DNA from: Rehmannia glutinosa
Taxonomy: Eukaryota; Streptophyta; Magnoliopsida; Lamiales; Orobanchaceae
Assembly (NCBI GenBank): GCA_016081115.2
Contig: JABTTQ020002172.1
Span: forward strand, 124,001 to 188,000
Direction of reading: 5' to 3'
Length of the DNA stretch: 64,000 nt
This document shows positions 35,747 to 46,600 of the stretch, in pieces. Within the stretch, counting starts at the first letter, position 1. Each line of letters starts with the position of its first letter. The position numbers and the translations under genes are program-made. The notes under the pieces were generated by a model. That model did not search any database. It saw nothing but the letters and a program-made list of their open reading frames with translations, and was not told the origin of the DNA.

Positions 35747-37429
35747 GATGATTACATACCAAAACAAATTTAAGAAAACTTAGGAGGTCGATTTTGAAAA
35801 CAAAACAATTTTACTGGTTAAAAATGAACTATCCGTTCATTCCACGCAACATAATCAAAAGGATGGGAGTATAGATTTTCAAAAACATTTTTGCAAAAGC
35901 TCCCCCTATCAACATGCACAACAAGAGTAATATAGAAGCAATCAACCAAAAGCTAAAAGCTCAGCTTTTACATATTGAGCTTAAGAATCAAGAGCATATA
36001 AGCTCCCCATGTCAACAAAACATCATTAGACATGTAAATACACCAAATGGACTAAGTATGATCCACAACTTTTGGCTTTTAATAGCCACAACTTATAGCT
36101 TCTTTCTCGAGCTTGCTTCTTTGAGCTAATAAGCTTATAACCTATTTCTCCCCCTTTGGAATCATCAAAAAGGATGTTAGCACGATAAAAACATCATATA
36201 TCCATATCAAAGTGCGCAACTTAATCGATTTATCGAGCTATTTGAACATTGAGGCTTATAAACCAAATAAGAGGGAAAAGTCGATCATATGACTTGTAGA
36301 GGCTCATGAAAGCTCATTTGATTTGCAAAACATGATCTCTATAAATATATAATACATTTGAAAATGAGAAAATCATGTAGGTGATGAATTTTTCATTGAA
36401 ATATTTTATCGAACACTTGGCGGTCGTCAAATTTTAAAGAAGATGTATATAGCCCTTGTAAATGTAATCAAGCCAAGTTTTTTTTTCATCACCAAAAGCA
36501 ATTTTACAAATATTATCCAACAACAATTAATAAGCTCATCGCAAATATATACGAATTTCATCAAGAAACTACATTTAAGCCAAGTTCTCAAGGGTTCAAC
36601 CCAATTGAGATAAAGAGATAGGATTCCTACCATTTAATCGGTAAAGATGAGCAATGATGATGATAAACGAGCAAGATAATCCCCAAAATGTGTAATTTAT
36701 GCAACAAATCTCATTTGAAGTGAATTGGGTGTGAAAATTGCAAAGGGGTCGAAATACAGAAGAAAAACGCCAAAATGGCTACGTCTGGGAACAGAATGCA
36801 TTTTAATTGAAAAATCACAAAGGGCGACCAGTCCAGGGTGATGTCGACCGGTCGGAGGTAATGTCGACCGGTCGACCTTACTCAATTTTGAACACTGAAT
36901 CATTCTGTTCTAAATTTTCCGAAATTTGATCCAAAAATCTGATTTTTCGCCCCTAAGTTTTAAAAACGTGTAAAATGCAAATGTAGACCTCATTCAATAT
37001 ACATTATGTCATAATCAAGCTCGAAATGAGGTAAAAGACTCGGCGGTAAATGGTTGAAAACAGATGTCCGCGAGTTATCCTTGAGACGGAATTAAACATA
37101 TCTCGATTTTTCGTTTTTAGAAACACAATCCCTTAGAAAAATATATCGAATCTCAATATGTTTAGTTTGATTATGACGAACCATATTTTGAGAAATTGTA
37201 ATCACCGGACTTGTTATTCCGAAAAAATATGAACGTATTAAAACTTTGGATAAACAAGTCATAAAAAGAAGTGTCTTACAAATATTTGAAAATTTCTTTT
37301 AACGGCACCTTTGATGAGATTTGTTGGGATAGTTTTGAAGTCGAGCATATAGACATAAGGCATAAAAAAATGTCGAGTCTAAAGGAATAGTAAACGTAGA
37401 TAAACATACCTCGAATTTGTTTGTCAATC
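35747..37429. other. Non-coding interior of element E, 3' part
   Basis: About 1.7 kb of AT-rich DNA without a supported gene. It holds extra polypurine-like blocks (minus strand) near 35898 and 36148-36176. Three further GACCGGTCG-type sites lie at 36826-36834, 36845-36854 and 36865-36874. The degenerate repeat unit at about 37270-37415 has a partner at 37985-38125. Confidence 0.7.
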
Positions 37430-37645
37430 AATATGCCTTCCTCAACCTTTGTCAATCTTTACATTGGTAGCTATAGAGGTTGAGATGGTTCTTCCTTCTT
37501 CAATGCCTAAATTCTTCAAAGGTTCTATTGTATACTTTGATTGTGAAATATAACCACCTTTTTGGCATTGTCTAACTTGAAGTTCAATGAAAAAATTGAG
37601 CTCCCCCATCATGGTGCTCATCTCAAATTCACCTTGCATCAACTT
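37430..37645 (-). pseudogene. RT fragment of element E
   Basis: A 66-codon open piece (37642-37442) matches the C-terminal part of Copia RT: QGEFEMSTMMGELNFF, then YISQSKYTIEPLKNLGIEEG. It lies after the active-site region and before RNase H. The YVDD motif, integrase, protease and RNase H are absent on both sides. The element therefore lost most of pol. The flanks are AT-rich non-coding DNA. Confidence 0.82.
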
Positions 37646-38640
37646 AGAAAAATTTCTTGCACAACAGCATAGTAATATCGAATAATAGAGACACTATAAC
37701 AAGCAACACATACTATGCTTTAAAACAAATCAACAAGAGTTTCATAAAACATGTAAGTTCAAATATGCTTATAAAAAGTTATATAAGGGTCTTTTGAAAT
37801 TTGAAAAATCCGAGAGCATATAGTTGAGACCTTATTTAAAAGAAGTATTTGAACAAGAGTTTTTGACAAAGCAAATATGTGCAATCAAATGCATAATTTT
37901 GAGAAGAGGATAAAAAACGAATGTTTTAACAAAACAAATATAATCCTTTACAAGTCTTGGATAAAACAAGCTTTATCGAATAGTGTCTTTCAAATATCGA
38001 AAAATCCTCTAAATGGCACTTGTATGAAATACTTTGAAATATCTTGAAAAGCAAGCACATAGGCATATGGCAAAAATATATCGAGTCTATGAGATGAATA
38101 ACAATGGTGTGCGTACCTCGATAGTTTAAGCATCTTTTGACATAGATGGTCATTTATGAAGGTATATATCCTACACAATTTTTAAACAATTCTAGCACAA
38201 AAAATAATGGTAAAAGTGTAGGCTAAAGAAATAATATAAGTCACAAGTATGCTTATGCCATAAAAGACCATAAGAGATAATAAACCACATAAGTCTAAGC
38301 AAATGCACAAGAGTTTATATAGGCATCATACAAGGTCTCCTTTTCAAAAAAATTTAAAACACAAATATATATTGAAAACCTTAATTTAAAAATATATATT
38401 TGAAAACTCACTTTGCAATAAAGACACAAATAAAAACATGCATAATTAGAAAAATAAAATACATAATTAAATATGGAGATACGGTTTACCAATTACGCCA
38501 TTTTCATGGGTTGTGTCTTTTCCATTGTTGATGGTATCTTCATGTTTGAAAACCATCTTGTTGATGATAGCTCTTCCAATTGCTCCATTTCCAAGAATTG
38601 TTTCCTTCCCATTGTTGATAATATTTCTTTCTTGGAAATT
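37646..38640. other. Non-coding interior of element E, between gag and RT remnants
   Basis: About 1 kb of AT-rich sequence with no supported gene. It holds the second unit of a degenerate direct repeat (about 37985-38125). Towards 38470-38640 it has several copies of an ATCAACAATGG-type string on the minus strand, which may be internally repeated sequence following gag. Confidence 0.6.
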
Positions 38641-39785
38641 CATTGTGGTGATGTTTTCTCCTTTGATTGTTATTCCGCCGGGTACCTAATATGACATTGT
38701 TTTGTGATACCCTCAAGTGTTTGGGTCCTTTGGGATTATCTTTGAGACTTTTAGGTCTCCAATAATAATTAGAGCTATTTCTAGCCCGACAGTGTTAGCC
38801 GTGTGACCCTTTTTACCACAATAAAAACAAGTAGTAATTCTAGGAGCATAATGACCAACATGCATAGAGACTTGATTCTTTTTCATATGATTGACAGCAT
38901 TAGGCTTATGATCACGTTCTAGTTTCAAATTATCACAACTATGCAAATCAAAAATTTTGGTCATTTTATTGGTACTCAAGTTGAATTTTGATAAATCCCT
39001 TTTCATGCAATTAATTTCCTCAACAAGAGTACTATTTTCTTTTTCAAGGTTTCTAACCTTATCAAGAGTGGTGGTGTGAGCACGTGATAGTGATTCATAG
39101 GAAGTAAATAAACTATCCTTATAATTTTTCAAACCATTGAATTCCTTTTTCAATTTTTTGTATTTAACAAGTAAACTTTGGAATTCATTTTGAAGCTCAT
39201 CAAAATCATTTTGCAAATCACTATAATCATTATGTAATACATTATCATAAGAAGTGGAAGGTTTAGAGTTTACCTCATTTTCTTCGAAGCCCATAAGACA
39301 TTGTTCGTTTTTATCATCGGAATTTGTAAGATGCTCGTTCCATGTTGTATCCAATTGAGAAGTAGATGCTTTTGAGTAACTCATTTCATTTGCATATACT
39401 TCTTCTAATTTTCTCCATACTTCATGAGCTGATTTAATTCCTACAATATGATCATATTCCAAAATGGCAAGTGAACAATAAATAATATTAAGAGCTTTAC
39501 CATTTAAGGAGATGATTTTCTTCTCTTCATCATTGAGCTTCTTGAGGACTTTGGAGGTGTGAGGTGTATCTTTTATTTGAATGGATTCTCCATTAATGAT
39601 CGTGTTACAAATATCGAACCCGCAACTTTATAAATAGCATTCCATTCTTACTTTCCAAAATGTATAATTTTTGAAATCAAATAGAGGTGGCTTGTTGATG
39701 GAGGTGCCTGTATGGTAGACTTCATTCGTTGCCGATGATCGTTCCACTTTACTCGCGATGTGGAACGAGCTTGCCAAAGAGTTTG
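38641..39785 (-). pseudogene. gag of element E, internally deleted
   Basis: The N-terminal part (near 39780-39630) reads NKPPLFDFKNYTFWKVRMECYL, a typical Copia gag opening, and then meets a TAA. A second open piece of 249 codons (39462-38713) has KSAHEVWRKLEEVYANE. It continues directly into a Ser/Asn/Asp-rich and coiled-coil region (LQNDFDELQNEFQSLLVKYK). It ends with a zinc-knuckle start, CFYCGKKGHTA, whose last cysteine is disrupted. Compared with usual gag, the stretch after VYANE appears deleted. The start codon cannot be fixed. Confidence 0.85.
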
Positions 39786-39797
39786 GCTCTGATACCA
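39786..39797 (-). other. Primer-binding site of element E (initiator Met tRNA)
   Basis: The minus strand reads TGGTATCAGAGC exactly, two bases after the LTR end TACA. This fixes the orientation of element E. Confidence 0.95.
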
Positions 39798-40018
39798 CTT
39801 GTAAGTCCAAGCGGCTGCGATAATCTAGAGGGGGTGAATAGATTATCTCCATTTTCTCGATTATGCCCTCTTTTCCGAATCAAACAAGCCAAGACAAGTA
39901 TGAAGGTGCGGGATGTAAATAACACGCGTCGATTTATAGAGGTTCAACACACCTAGGGCCTAATCCTCTACCACCCCAGTATATCCGGGATGGATTTCAA
40001 AAAGAAAAAAAAAGATTT

Positions 40019-40262
40019 TATTAATTACCACAATTAATACAACAACACCTTACAACACCTCTTTTGAGATTACCACAATCTCACTTGAAGATTACTACAA
40101 TCTTCAACGGCACCTTGTGAAGATTACCACAATCTTCCGACTTGAAGAATACCAAATTCTTCAACACCTCGAAGAGCACCACACTCTTCAATAAGAAGAT
40201 CACCACAATCTTCTTGCACCTATCACCTAGATCATCCAAGTGTGTTCTTACCACAAGAACAC
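40019..40262 (-). repeat. Array of eight short hairpins in LTR (right copy)
   Basis: Same array as in the left LTR, from 40019-40039 (TATTAATT/AATTAATA, perfect here, one mismatch in the left copy) to 40242-40262. One loop reads ACTAC (near 40094) where the left copy reads ACCAC. Another reads ACCAC where the left reads ACCAT. In both cases the stems stay paired. Confidence 0.85.
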
Positions 40263-40721
40263 TCACAAGGATATCTTGTGTTGAATGATAACCCAAATTC
40301 AAGATTACAACTCGATAATGAATAATACAAATTTGAGTGCAAGTGTAATCAAGAAATAAGCCTAGACCTCAAGATGTGAAAGTGTAAGACCTTACGCTAT
40401 TACAACAAGAATATAAAAAATATAAGAACAAAGTGTTTGCTTGAATGTATCTTGTTGTGTTGTAGTTTTCTCTCTTGTTGTGTTGCTTCAATTCTTCATC
40501 TATTTATAGAAGATGTCTTGAACATGATAGGCTCCTCCTAGGAGATTGAAATCTGTAAAATATTGCAAGACAAATGAAGAATATAGCTGTTAGAAATCAA
40601 TCCCACAAATTAAGGAAAAGTTGTTGGCAAACTCAACGTATAGTTTGCTGTCAAAAGTGTGTAGCGACCCGTCGCGCAGAGATAAGTTTTGAAAGTATTT
40701 TTCACAAAAACTACATAGAGG

Positions 40722-40946
40722 GACCGGTCGACGGGGGGTCCGACCGGTCGCCCTGTATGTGGACCGGTTGGGGGTGCAAAAATTGAGAAACAGAAAAGTT
40801 TGTTCTTCAGGGGGAGCTTCAGGCACCGGTCGCCCCTACCGGTCGACCTCTGATTCGACCGGTCGCCCCCCTCATTTTTCCCTCCGTCCCTTTTTCTGTT
40901 TCAAAACTCAACTCAGGTATGGGTTGCCCTATATGGCGACCGGTCG
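40722..40946. repeat. Cluster of GACCGGTCG palindromes in LTR U3 (right copy)
   Basis: Seven copies: 40722-40730, 40741-40750, 40762-40770, 40824-40832, 40837-40845, 40856-40865 and 40937-40946. One unit present in the left LTR is absent, consistent with slippage between repeats. Confidence 0.8.
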
Positions 40947-41277
40947 AGCATGATATAGAAATGTTGTCCAATTTTAATCGAAAATAAACTTCAAAAAATA
41001 CTCCGAAAAAATAGTAAAAACATTTTAGATCGATCGGGAGTATTCGGACAATATTTAGGAACATTGTTTTGATGTAAAAACACATTAACACAAAATCATC
41101 ATCAAAAGTGTTGTCCAATATTTGTCGAAAATAAACTTTAAGAAATACTCCAAAAAACTAGTAAAAACATTTTAAATCAATTAGGAGTATTTGGACAACA
41201 TTTTCAAACTTTGTTTTGGTATAAAAACACTTTAAAACAAAATCATCAAAATCATGATAAAAACATTTATAAAAACA

Positions 41278-41282
41278 TTTAC
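41278..41282. repeat. Target-site duplication of element E, right copy
   Basis: TTTAC follows the LTR end AAAAACA and continues directly into copy C's integrase (ATCCAAATATC). Confidence 0.93.
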
Positions 41283-41825
41283 ATCCAAATATCTTGAAAT
41301 ATCCAACATTTGGCTTCCTCACTGTCCAAATCTCATAGGGAGTCTTGGTCAATTGCCTGTTAATCATGTATCTATTCTGAGTATAGCATGTTGTATTTAT
41401 GGCTTCAACCCAAAATCTCTTAGGCAATCCAGCTTCAGTTAACATGGTCCTTGCAGCTTCCTTGAGAGTTATGTTCCTTCTTTTAGCTACTCCGTTCATT
41501 TGTGGAGTCCTTGCGGTGATAAAACATGAGCAATACCATTTTCAACACAATCGAGTTATTATCCCATTGACAAACTCGGTTCCTGTCGAGATCTTATCTT
41601 TATAATGGTTTGACTCTTCTCATTTTGAACTCTTCTCATCAGCTGAGGTAACTTTTGCTGTGTTTCCTTCTTTTTACACATGAAAATTGTCCATGTATAT
41701 CTTGAATAATCATCCACTACCACTAAGGTGTATTTCTTTCCACTGATGCTAGCTGGCTCAACTGGACCAAATATATCCATATGCAACAGATGCAATATCC
41801 TTGCTGAAGAAGGACTTGGCTTATT
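41283..41825 (-). pseudogene. Copia integrase core, upstream piece of copy C
   Basis: Continuation of copy C beyond element E. Reading leftward from 41825: LLHMDIFGPVEPASISGKK, VVVDDYSRYTWTIFM, a broken second aspartate region near 41590, NGVAKRRNITLKEAARTML, and TPYEIWTVRKPNVGYFKIFGC up to the E insertion. One or two frameshifts lie near 41560-41600. The upstream side is cut at 41825 by copy D's LTR. The rest of copy C (zinc domain, protease, gag, 5' LTR) is not in the window. Confidence 0.88.
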
Positions 41826-43406
41826 GTAGGTCCCAAGGGGTGTGAGTAAGGTTTAGAAGGGGGGGTTGAATAAACCTTACCAACTTTTCGATTTTAGTCC
41901 TTTTAAAATATTACAGAGTTAATTACACAGCTAAGTCCTTGAGGGACAACTAAGTTAGTTAATCAGCAGAGTTAGCCACTCAACAGACTCGATAGAGCTG
42001 TTGATAGAATAACTCAGTTGTTTAGACTAAACCTTAACTTGGCTGTGATGAGTTTTTCAGCGGAAGACTTAACACCCTTGAATTTGATTTAACTTTGTTT
42101 TAATACTTAGTTTTAGCACTTTATTAATTATCAGTTGGATAGCAAATTATCAGCAGATATAAAGTATGTGTGTAGGAATGTAAATATGCTAAAATGTAAA
42201 TGACACAAGTAAATTTTATAGAGGTTCGAAGATGCGGTAATTCTTCTAATCCTTTCTTCTCCAACTCCTGGAGGAATCCACTAAGTAATGATCAGAGTAC
42301 AAAGTGGTTATCAGTCTAGAGACAAGTCTTGATCACGCAGTTGACTTGCTCCTTGGACTCAGTCTGGACATGCCTTGGTCACACAGCTGGCTTCTCATCC
42401 GACTCAGCTTCTTCACAGGACGGCTACCTTGCTACTTCAGCTTACTTTCTCAAGCTTCTTGGATTTGATCACCAAGCCCTCCAATAACTTCAGATTGGTT
42501 CCACCTTGAACCTTCCTACAATCCTCCTTGGAAAGTATACCCCTTTTGATTCTTCAAAAGTTTCCTCTTCAACAGTTTGAAGTTGTCTTTCCTTCACAGC
42601 TTGGTGTTGGATCGATTTCCTTCGAGATTTAGGCTTGACGATTTTGCTTGAATAACTTGAGAATATTTTGCAGGTTACAGTTTGGATATCGCTTGATTTC
42701 TCAGGTGTGCTAGGTTCAGGTAACCTTTTCTCAATGTGATTCCTCAGCCTTTTATAGTGAACTTTTCAAAAATCTGCCCATTGAAGAGATAGGCTGATTT
42801 TCAAAACACACTTGTGTTTGTTGGCTTGTCTTGTCGCAGTCGTTGATGTTGACATTTCCTCGTATTTAATGTCTTGCAGCATTGCAGCGTCTCTGACACT
42901 TGGTGCAGTGCTTCCCATTGGTTTGTTCCTTTTACACACAACTGGAACTAGCACTTTATCTCTAACAACTTTAACAGGTTACTATTCTGAGTAACATTCT
43001 TGACTTTTATCAATGGATCTCGTTCAGTTGTCATGACTTGACTGCAGTCTTTTATTCCCCAGGTGACTTTGAGTTAGCTTCCAATCAATGGATGACTCAT
43101 CTGTCACTTCAACTTGAGACTTGGCTTCTTGAGTTGACTTGGCTGACTCTTCATACAGTTGTTTCACAGTTGATACTCCTTCAGTCGAGTCTTTGATCTT
43201 CTTTCTTGGCCATACTCAGTTGTTCCTCAGCGGAGTCTTCACTTCAGTCTTCAGTTGACTTCTTGTATTCCCAGGCATAGCTGACTTGACTCAGCTTGTT
43301 CAGCCATATCTATTACAATACAAATTACAAGGAAAATGGAGTGCCAACTTTCTAGTGTAAGTTTTACATGGCATTCATCAAAATCTAAACAATAAATTTC
43401 CCAACA
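41826..43406 (-). repeat. 3' LTR of copy D
   Basis: About 1.58 kb. In transcription direction it runs TGTTGGGAAA...GGGACCTACA. The minus-strand TATA box (TATAAAAGG) is at 42748-42756. It closely matches 54204-55650 and resembles the LTRs of A, B and F. Confidence 0.93.
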
Positions 43407-43420
43407 ATTTCCCCATTTTT
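43407..43420 (-). other. Polypurine tract, copy D
   Basis: On the minus strand AAAAATGGGGAAAT abuts the LTR start TGTTGGG. About 260 bp of AT-rich non-coding DNA separates it from the ORF3 stop. Confidence 0.9.
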
Positions 43421-43679
43421 GATGATGCCAAAACTTAAAACATTAATTAACATGTAAACAGCACAAATACATACAGACAATGTAGTAACAAAGAATGTAT
43501 GCATAGAATCAATCATTTTATTGATCATATCATTTTTGTCCTTTACATTTTTTTTACAGGGTGTATCAGAGCATAATCACATCTAAGCCAATTTCAAGCA
43601 TTTATGCTAAGATACAGAAATAGAGAGAAAATACAACAATATTTTATTGAATGTACAGATGACTTACATACATATGTAT

Positions 43680-46600
43680 TTACAAAAGTAAAATACACGA
43701 AGGGCTAGCAAAGAACACTTCATCGCCTTCACGCCTCCTCCTCCTTTCCTCTTCAGCTCTGTCGTCATCAGCTCTCTTCCTCTTCTTTTCTTCTTCAGTT
43801 GCTTTCTTCTTTTCGTAGGCTCTCTTTGCAGCTTCATCTTTCCTTTTTCTTTCTTGCCTCTCTTGCCACAACTGATCTTGTCTTTTGTTTTCTTCTTCAA
43901 TTCTCTTCAGATATTCAGCATTCTTCCTAGCCACTTCCCGATTGGCTACTTCATCATACCCAGCCCAGTAGATCCTTCCCTTCTTGCCTGGATCTACATA
44001 TTCAATGTTTTTGGGTAGAGGTCTAGGTTGAAAGCTTCTACCTTCACCACTTCTTCCTCCTCCTCTGGGCGTGTATCGTACTAGAGTCTTCTTCTTACCA
44101 GCAGAGTGGCTGCTAGTAGTCTGCTGCCTATCAGCTTCTTCGCACAGCTTCAGACCCTTCTCCCAGTACAAGTCCCATGCTTGGGCTATGGACATGTTTT
44201 TGAAGTATCCTTCGGATTCGAGCGTTTTAAATTCTTCAACGGATCTTGGCTCGGTTCCGTCATCTGGAATGGCATTTGTGTCCTTTCCTGCCGGAATGCC
44301 TCCATAAGCTTTTAAGACTTCTAGTACATGGGCATCCGTCTTTCTTTCAACCTCCTTCATCCCTGTTTCCACAATTTTTCTTTTCTCAGACATAGGCACA
44401 GTAGAGTGTTGGAGCGGCAGAGTCACCGGAAGTTTCCTGATTATACTAGCTGTGACATGACCTTGCTGAGGGATTTCAGCAAGCATTAAAGTCACATCAT
44501 TTGACCTTTCCCCCTCAACAGCTTTTCCCTTCTCCTTCCTCTTCTCATCAGTTGTCTCCTTCTTCTTTTCAACTGTTGTCTCCTTCTTCTCGACAGCTTT
44601 TGCTTCCTTCAAGATCATCAAGTATTCCTCTTCCCCCTTTTTGGCATCATCAAAGGAGAGAGGAACCCCTGGAAACATCCCGGCAAGCATGAAGTCCAGT
44701 CGGTGATCAATTCTCGCTTGAGTCCTGCGCAGTATCTTTGTTCTTGAAATTTCCGAGTGGGTGGGTTTGGATTCGGCTGCCACCAGTTTCATTTCAGCCA
44801 TGAGAAGGCTGAATTTGGCATTCATGTTCTCTTCCACACGCAGAAGTTCTTTGCGTTGAAATTCACGTAGCAGCTCCATCTCAGTGGTATGAGAGGCATG
44901 CATTCTATCAATATTTGCCTGCATCCTTCGCTTCATGTCAGCATTGTCAGCACTCCGGATAAGCATATTGTTGTACAATGCGTTAAAGTATCTAACTTAG
45001 TGAAGCCTGGTGCTTTTAAATCTTCTCAATCTCTCCACAGATTTTCTTGAAGACATCACGGATCTCAGTTGTTACCTCGGTTTCAGCTGGCGGCCAGGCA
45101 GCATCAAAATCAAAGTTTGTTGGAATAATGGAATCGGTGGGAATTACTGGATCTGCTCGGATGTTGAAACGTTGCTGCTCATGGGTTGTTTCTTCTTCAA
45201 GGTTGGGCAGCTCAATCGAGAAAGTGAAAGTTTCTTCGAATGCATCATCACGCACATATGGTATTGATTCTACAATTGTTCGTGCTCGTGATGATCCTAG
45301 TTGAGTCAAGCCTGTTGCAGCTTTGGGAGCCTACGTAGATGACTCGGTCTCAGCTGGGCCTTGTTGAGTAGATTGGCGGTGATCGAGCCTCACTGCCTTA
45401 ACAGCTTCGTCGGCCTCAGTAGATTCTGGTAAATGAATTAGCTTGTCCTCAGCTGCTTTTTCAGCATCATCGGAGCATGATAGAACCTAGGGTTAGGTTC
45501 ATCATCGAAGATCAAAGTTTGACGAGCGGCTTTGAATTATTGCTTACTCGTACTTGGAAGAACATCCTCAGTTGAGTCCTTTGCAACAGGGGTGGACTCA
45601 ACTTCATCTTCAGATCCCAAGAATGCTGTGTCAGTGTTGTCCTGGGAATCATGAACAACACTGATTTCCTGATCCCAGCAATGATGACTTGAGGGATGCA
45701 CTTTTCTCCTTGATTTTTACCCAGGGAAGTCTCAACCTCCCTTGGGCCTTCAATACCTCCAGCAGTCTCAACTGCAGCGAGGTCTTCGGCAATCCCTTCG
45801 ACAAACACAGTTGTCTTAGGGTCTTGGACATTGGCATCCGAAGAGGTCTCAACCCCTTAGATTGCACTTTCAGTGCCCAGAGTGTTAACTCCCAGGGCAG
45901 TTCCATCCTTTGCCTCGACCGCAGACAGCAGCGGCGTCCTCACCGCCTGCAGCGCTTGTCACCAGCCCAGGCAGACTCAACCGCCCGAGCCGTCGATGTC
46001 AACTTGTTGTTGTTCTATTTCTTTTTCTTTCTCCACTTCACCTCCTTCCATCATAGTGGAGTCATTTGTAGCATCCTCCGACCTTGCTACAGTGGAGTGA
46101 GTTTCCCCCTCAGCTGGCGCACCAGCTGAGTGACTAATGATGGGGTCACTCTGCTCCAAACTCCCGGTTGCTTCCATTGAGTGCTCAGCCGTGGGGGCAG
46201 GTGGTAAAACACCTTCAATAGGGGTTGGCTCCACTTGGGTGCCCAAAGTCCCGATCTCATTGGCAAGTCCCTTGGACCCATCTTCGAGTGAATCGGGACG
46301 TGGTCGCAGCCGATAATCGTGGCACTGGCCGCACCACTCCCAACGGTCTATCTCCAGGAGGGATTTTGAGGACTCTCCTGGTCCTTCCATCAACTGATGC
46401 TCGGTCATTAGCCTGGATTCCCTCATGGCTTGTTGCATATCCAACTTCTCCTCCGCAGCAATGGGATCCATGTCTTCATCACTTTCCAAAAGTGCATCGA
46501 TGTGAGGATGAGTGTGCTCCAGAGTTCCAGTGAGAGGACATATGTTTGCCTTCTCCAGTTCACGGGCTTGCTCTTCAGCTTTGTCTTTCTCGTCCGTATT

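Larger units (their letters stand above)
34241..41277 (-). mobile_element. Element E: non-autonomous Copia element, pol largely deleted
   Basis: A complete 7,037-bp insertion with two LTRs (34241-35732 and 39800-41277), a primer-binding site, polypurine tract and 5-bp target duplication TTTAC. The coding strand is minus. Only pieces of gag and of the RT end remain. The rest is AT-rich non-coding sequence. Gag shows a KVRMECYL block and a zinc knuckle (CFYCGKKGHTA). Its family differs from copies A-D and F in LTR, gag and RT. It cannot encode its own enzymes, so mobility would have needed a helper element. Confidence 0.93.
39800..41277 (-). repeat. 5' LTR of element E
   Basis: About 1.48 kb, the partner of 34241-35732. 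The TATA box (TATAAATA on the minus strand) is at 40501-40508. The hairpin array is at 40019-40262. The palindrome cluster is at 40722-40946. High similarity to the other LTR suggests a fairly recent insertion compared with the much more decayed Gypsy pieces. Confidence 0.93.
27804..41825 (-). mobile_element. Copia copy C (SIRE-like), split by element E
   Basis: This minus-strand copy consists of two pieces, 27804-34235 and 41283-41825, which join exactly within integrase once element E and one TTTAC duplicate are removed. It holds integrase core and end, RT, a remnant of RNase H, the pol-ORF3 spacer and most of ORF3. It has no LTR. Its ORF3 C-terminus is replaced by Gypsy sequence at about 27803. 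Its upstream side is replaced by copy D's LTR at 41826. About 620 bp of RT/RNase H is deleted. Confidence 0.87.

Noticed and set aside
39786..39797. tRNA gene at the TGGTATCAGAGC sites
   Set aside because: Only the 12-base primer-binding complement is present, with no cloverleaf around it.
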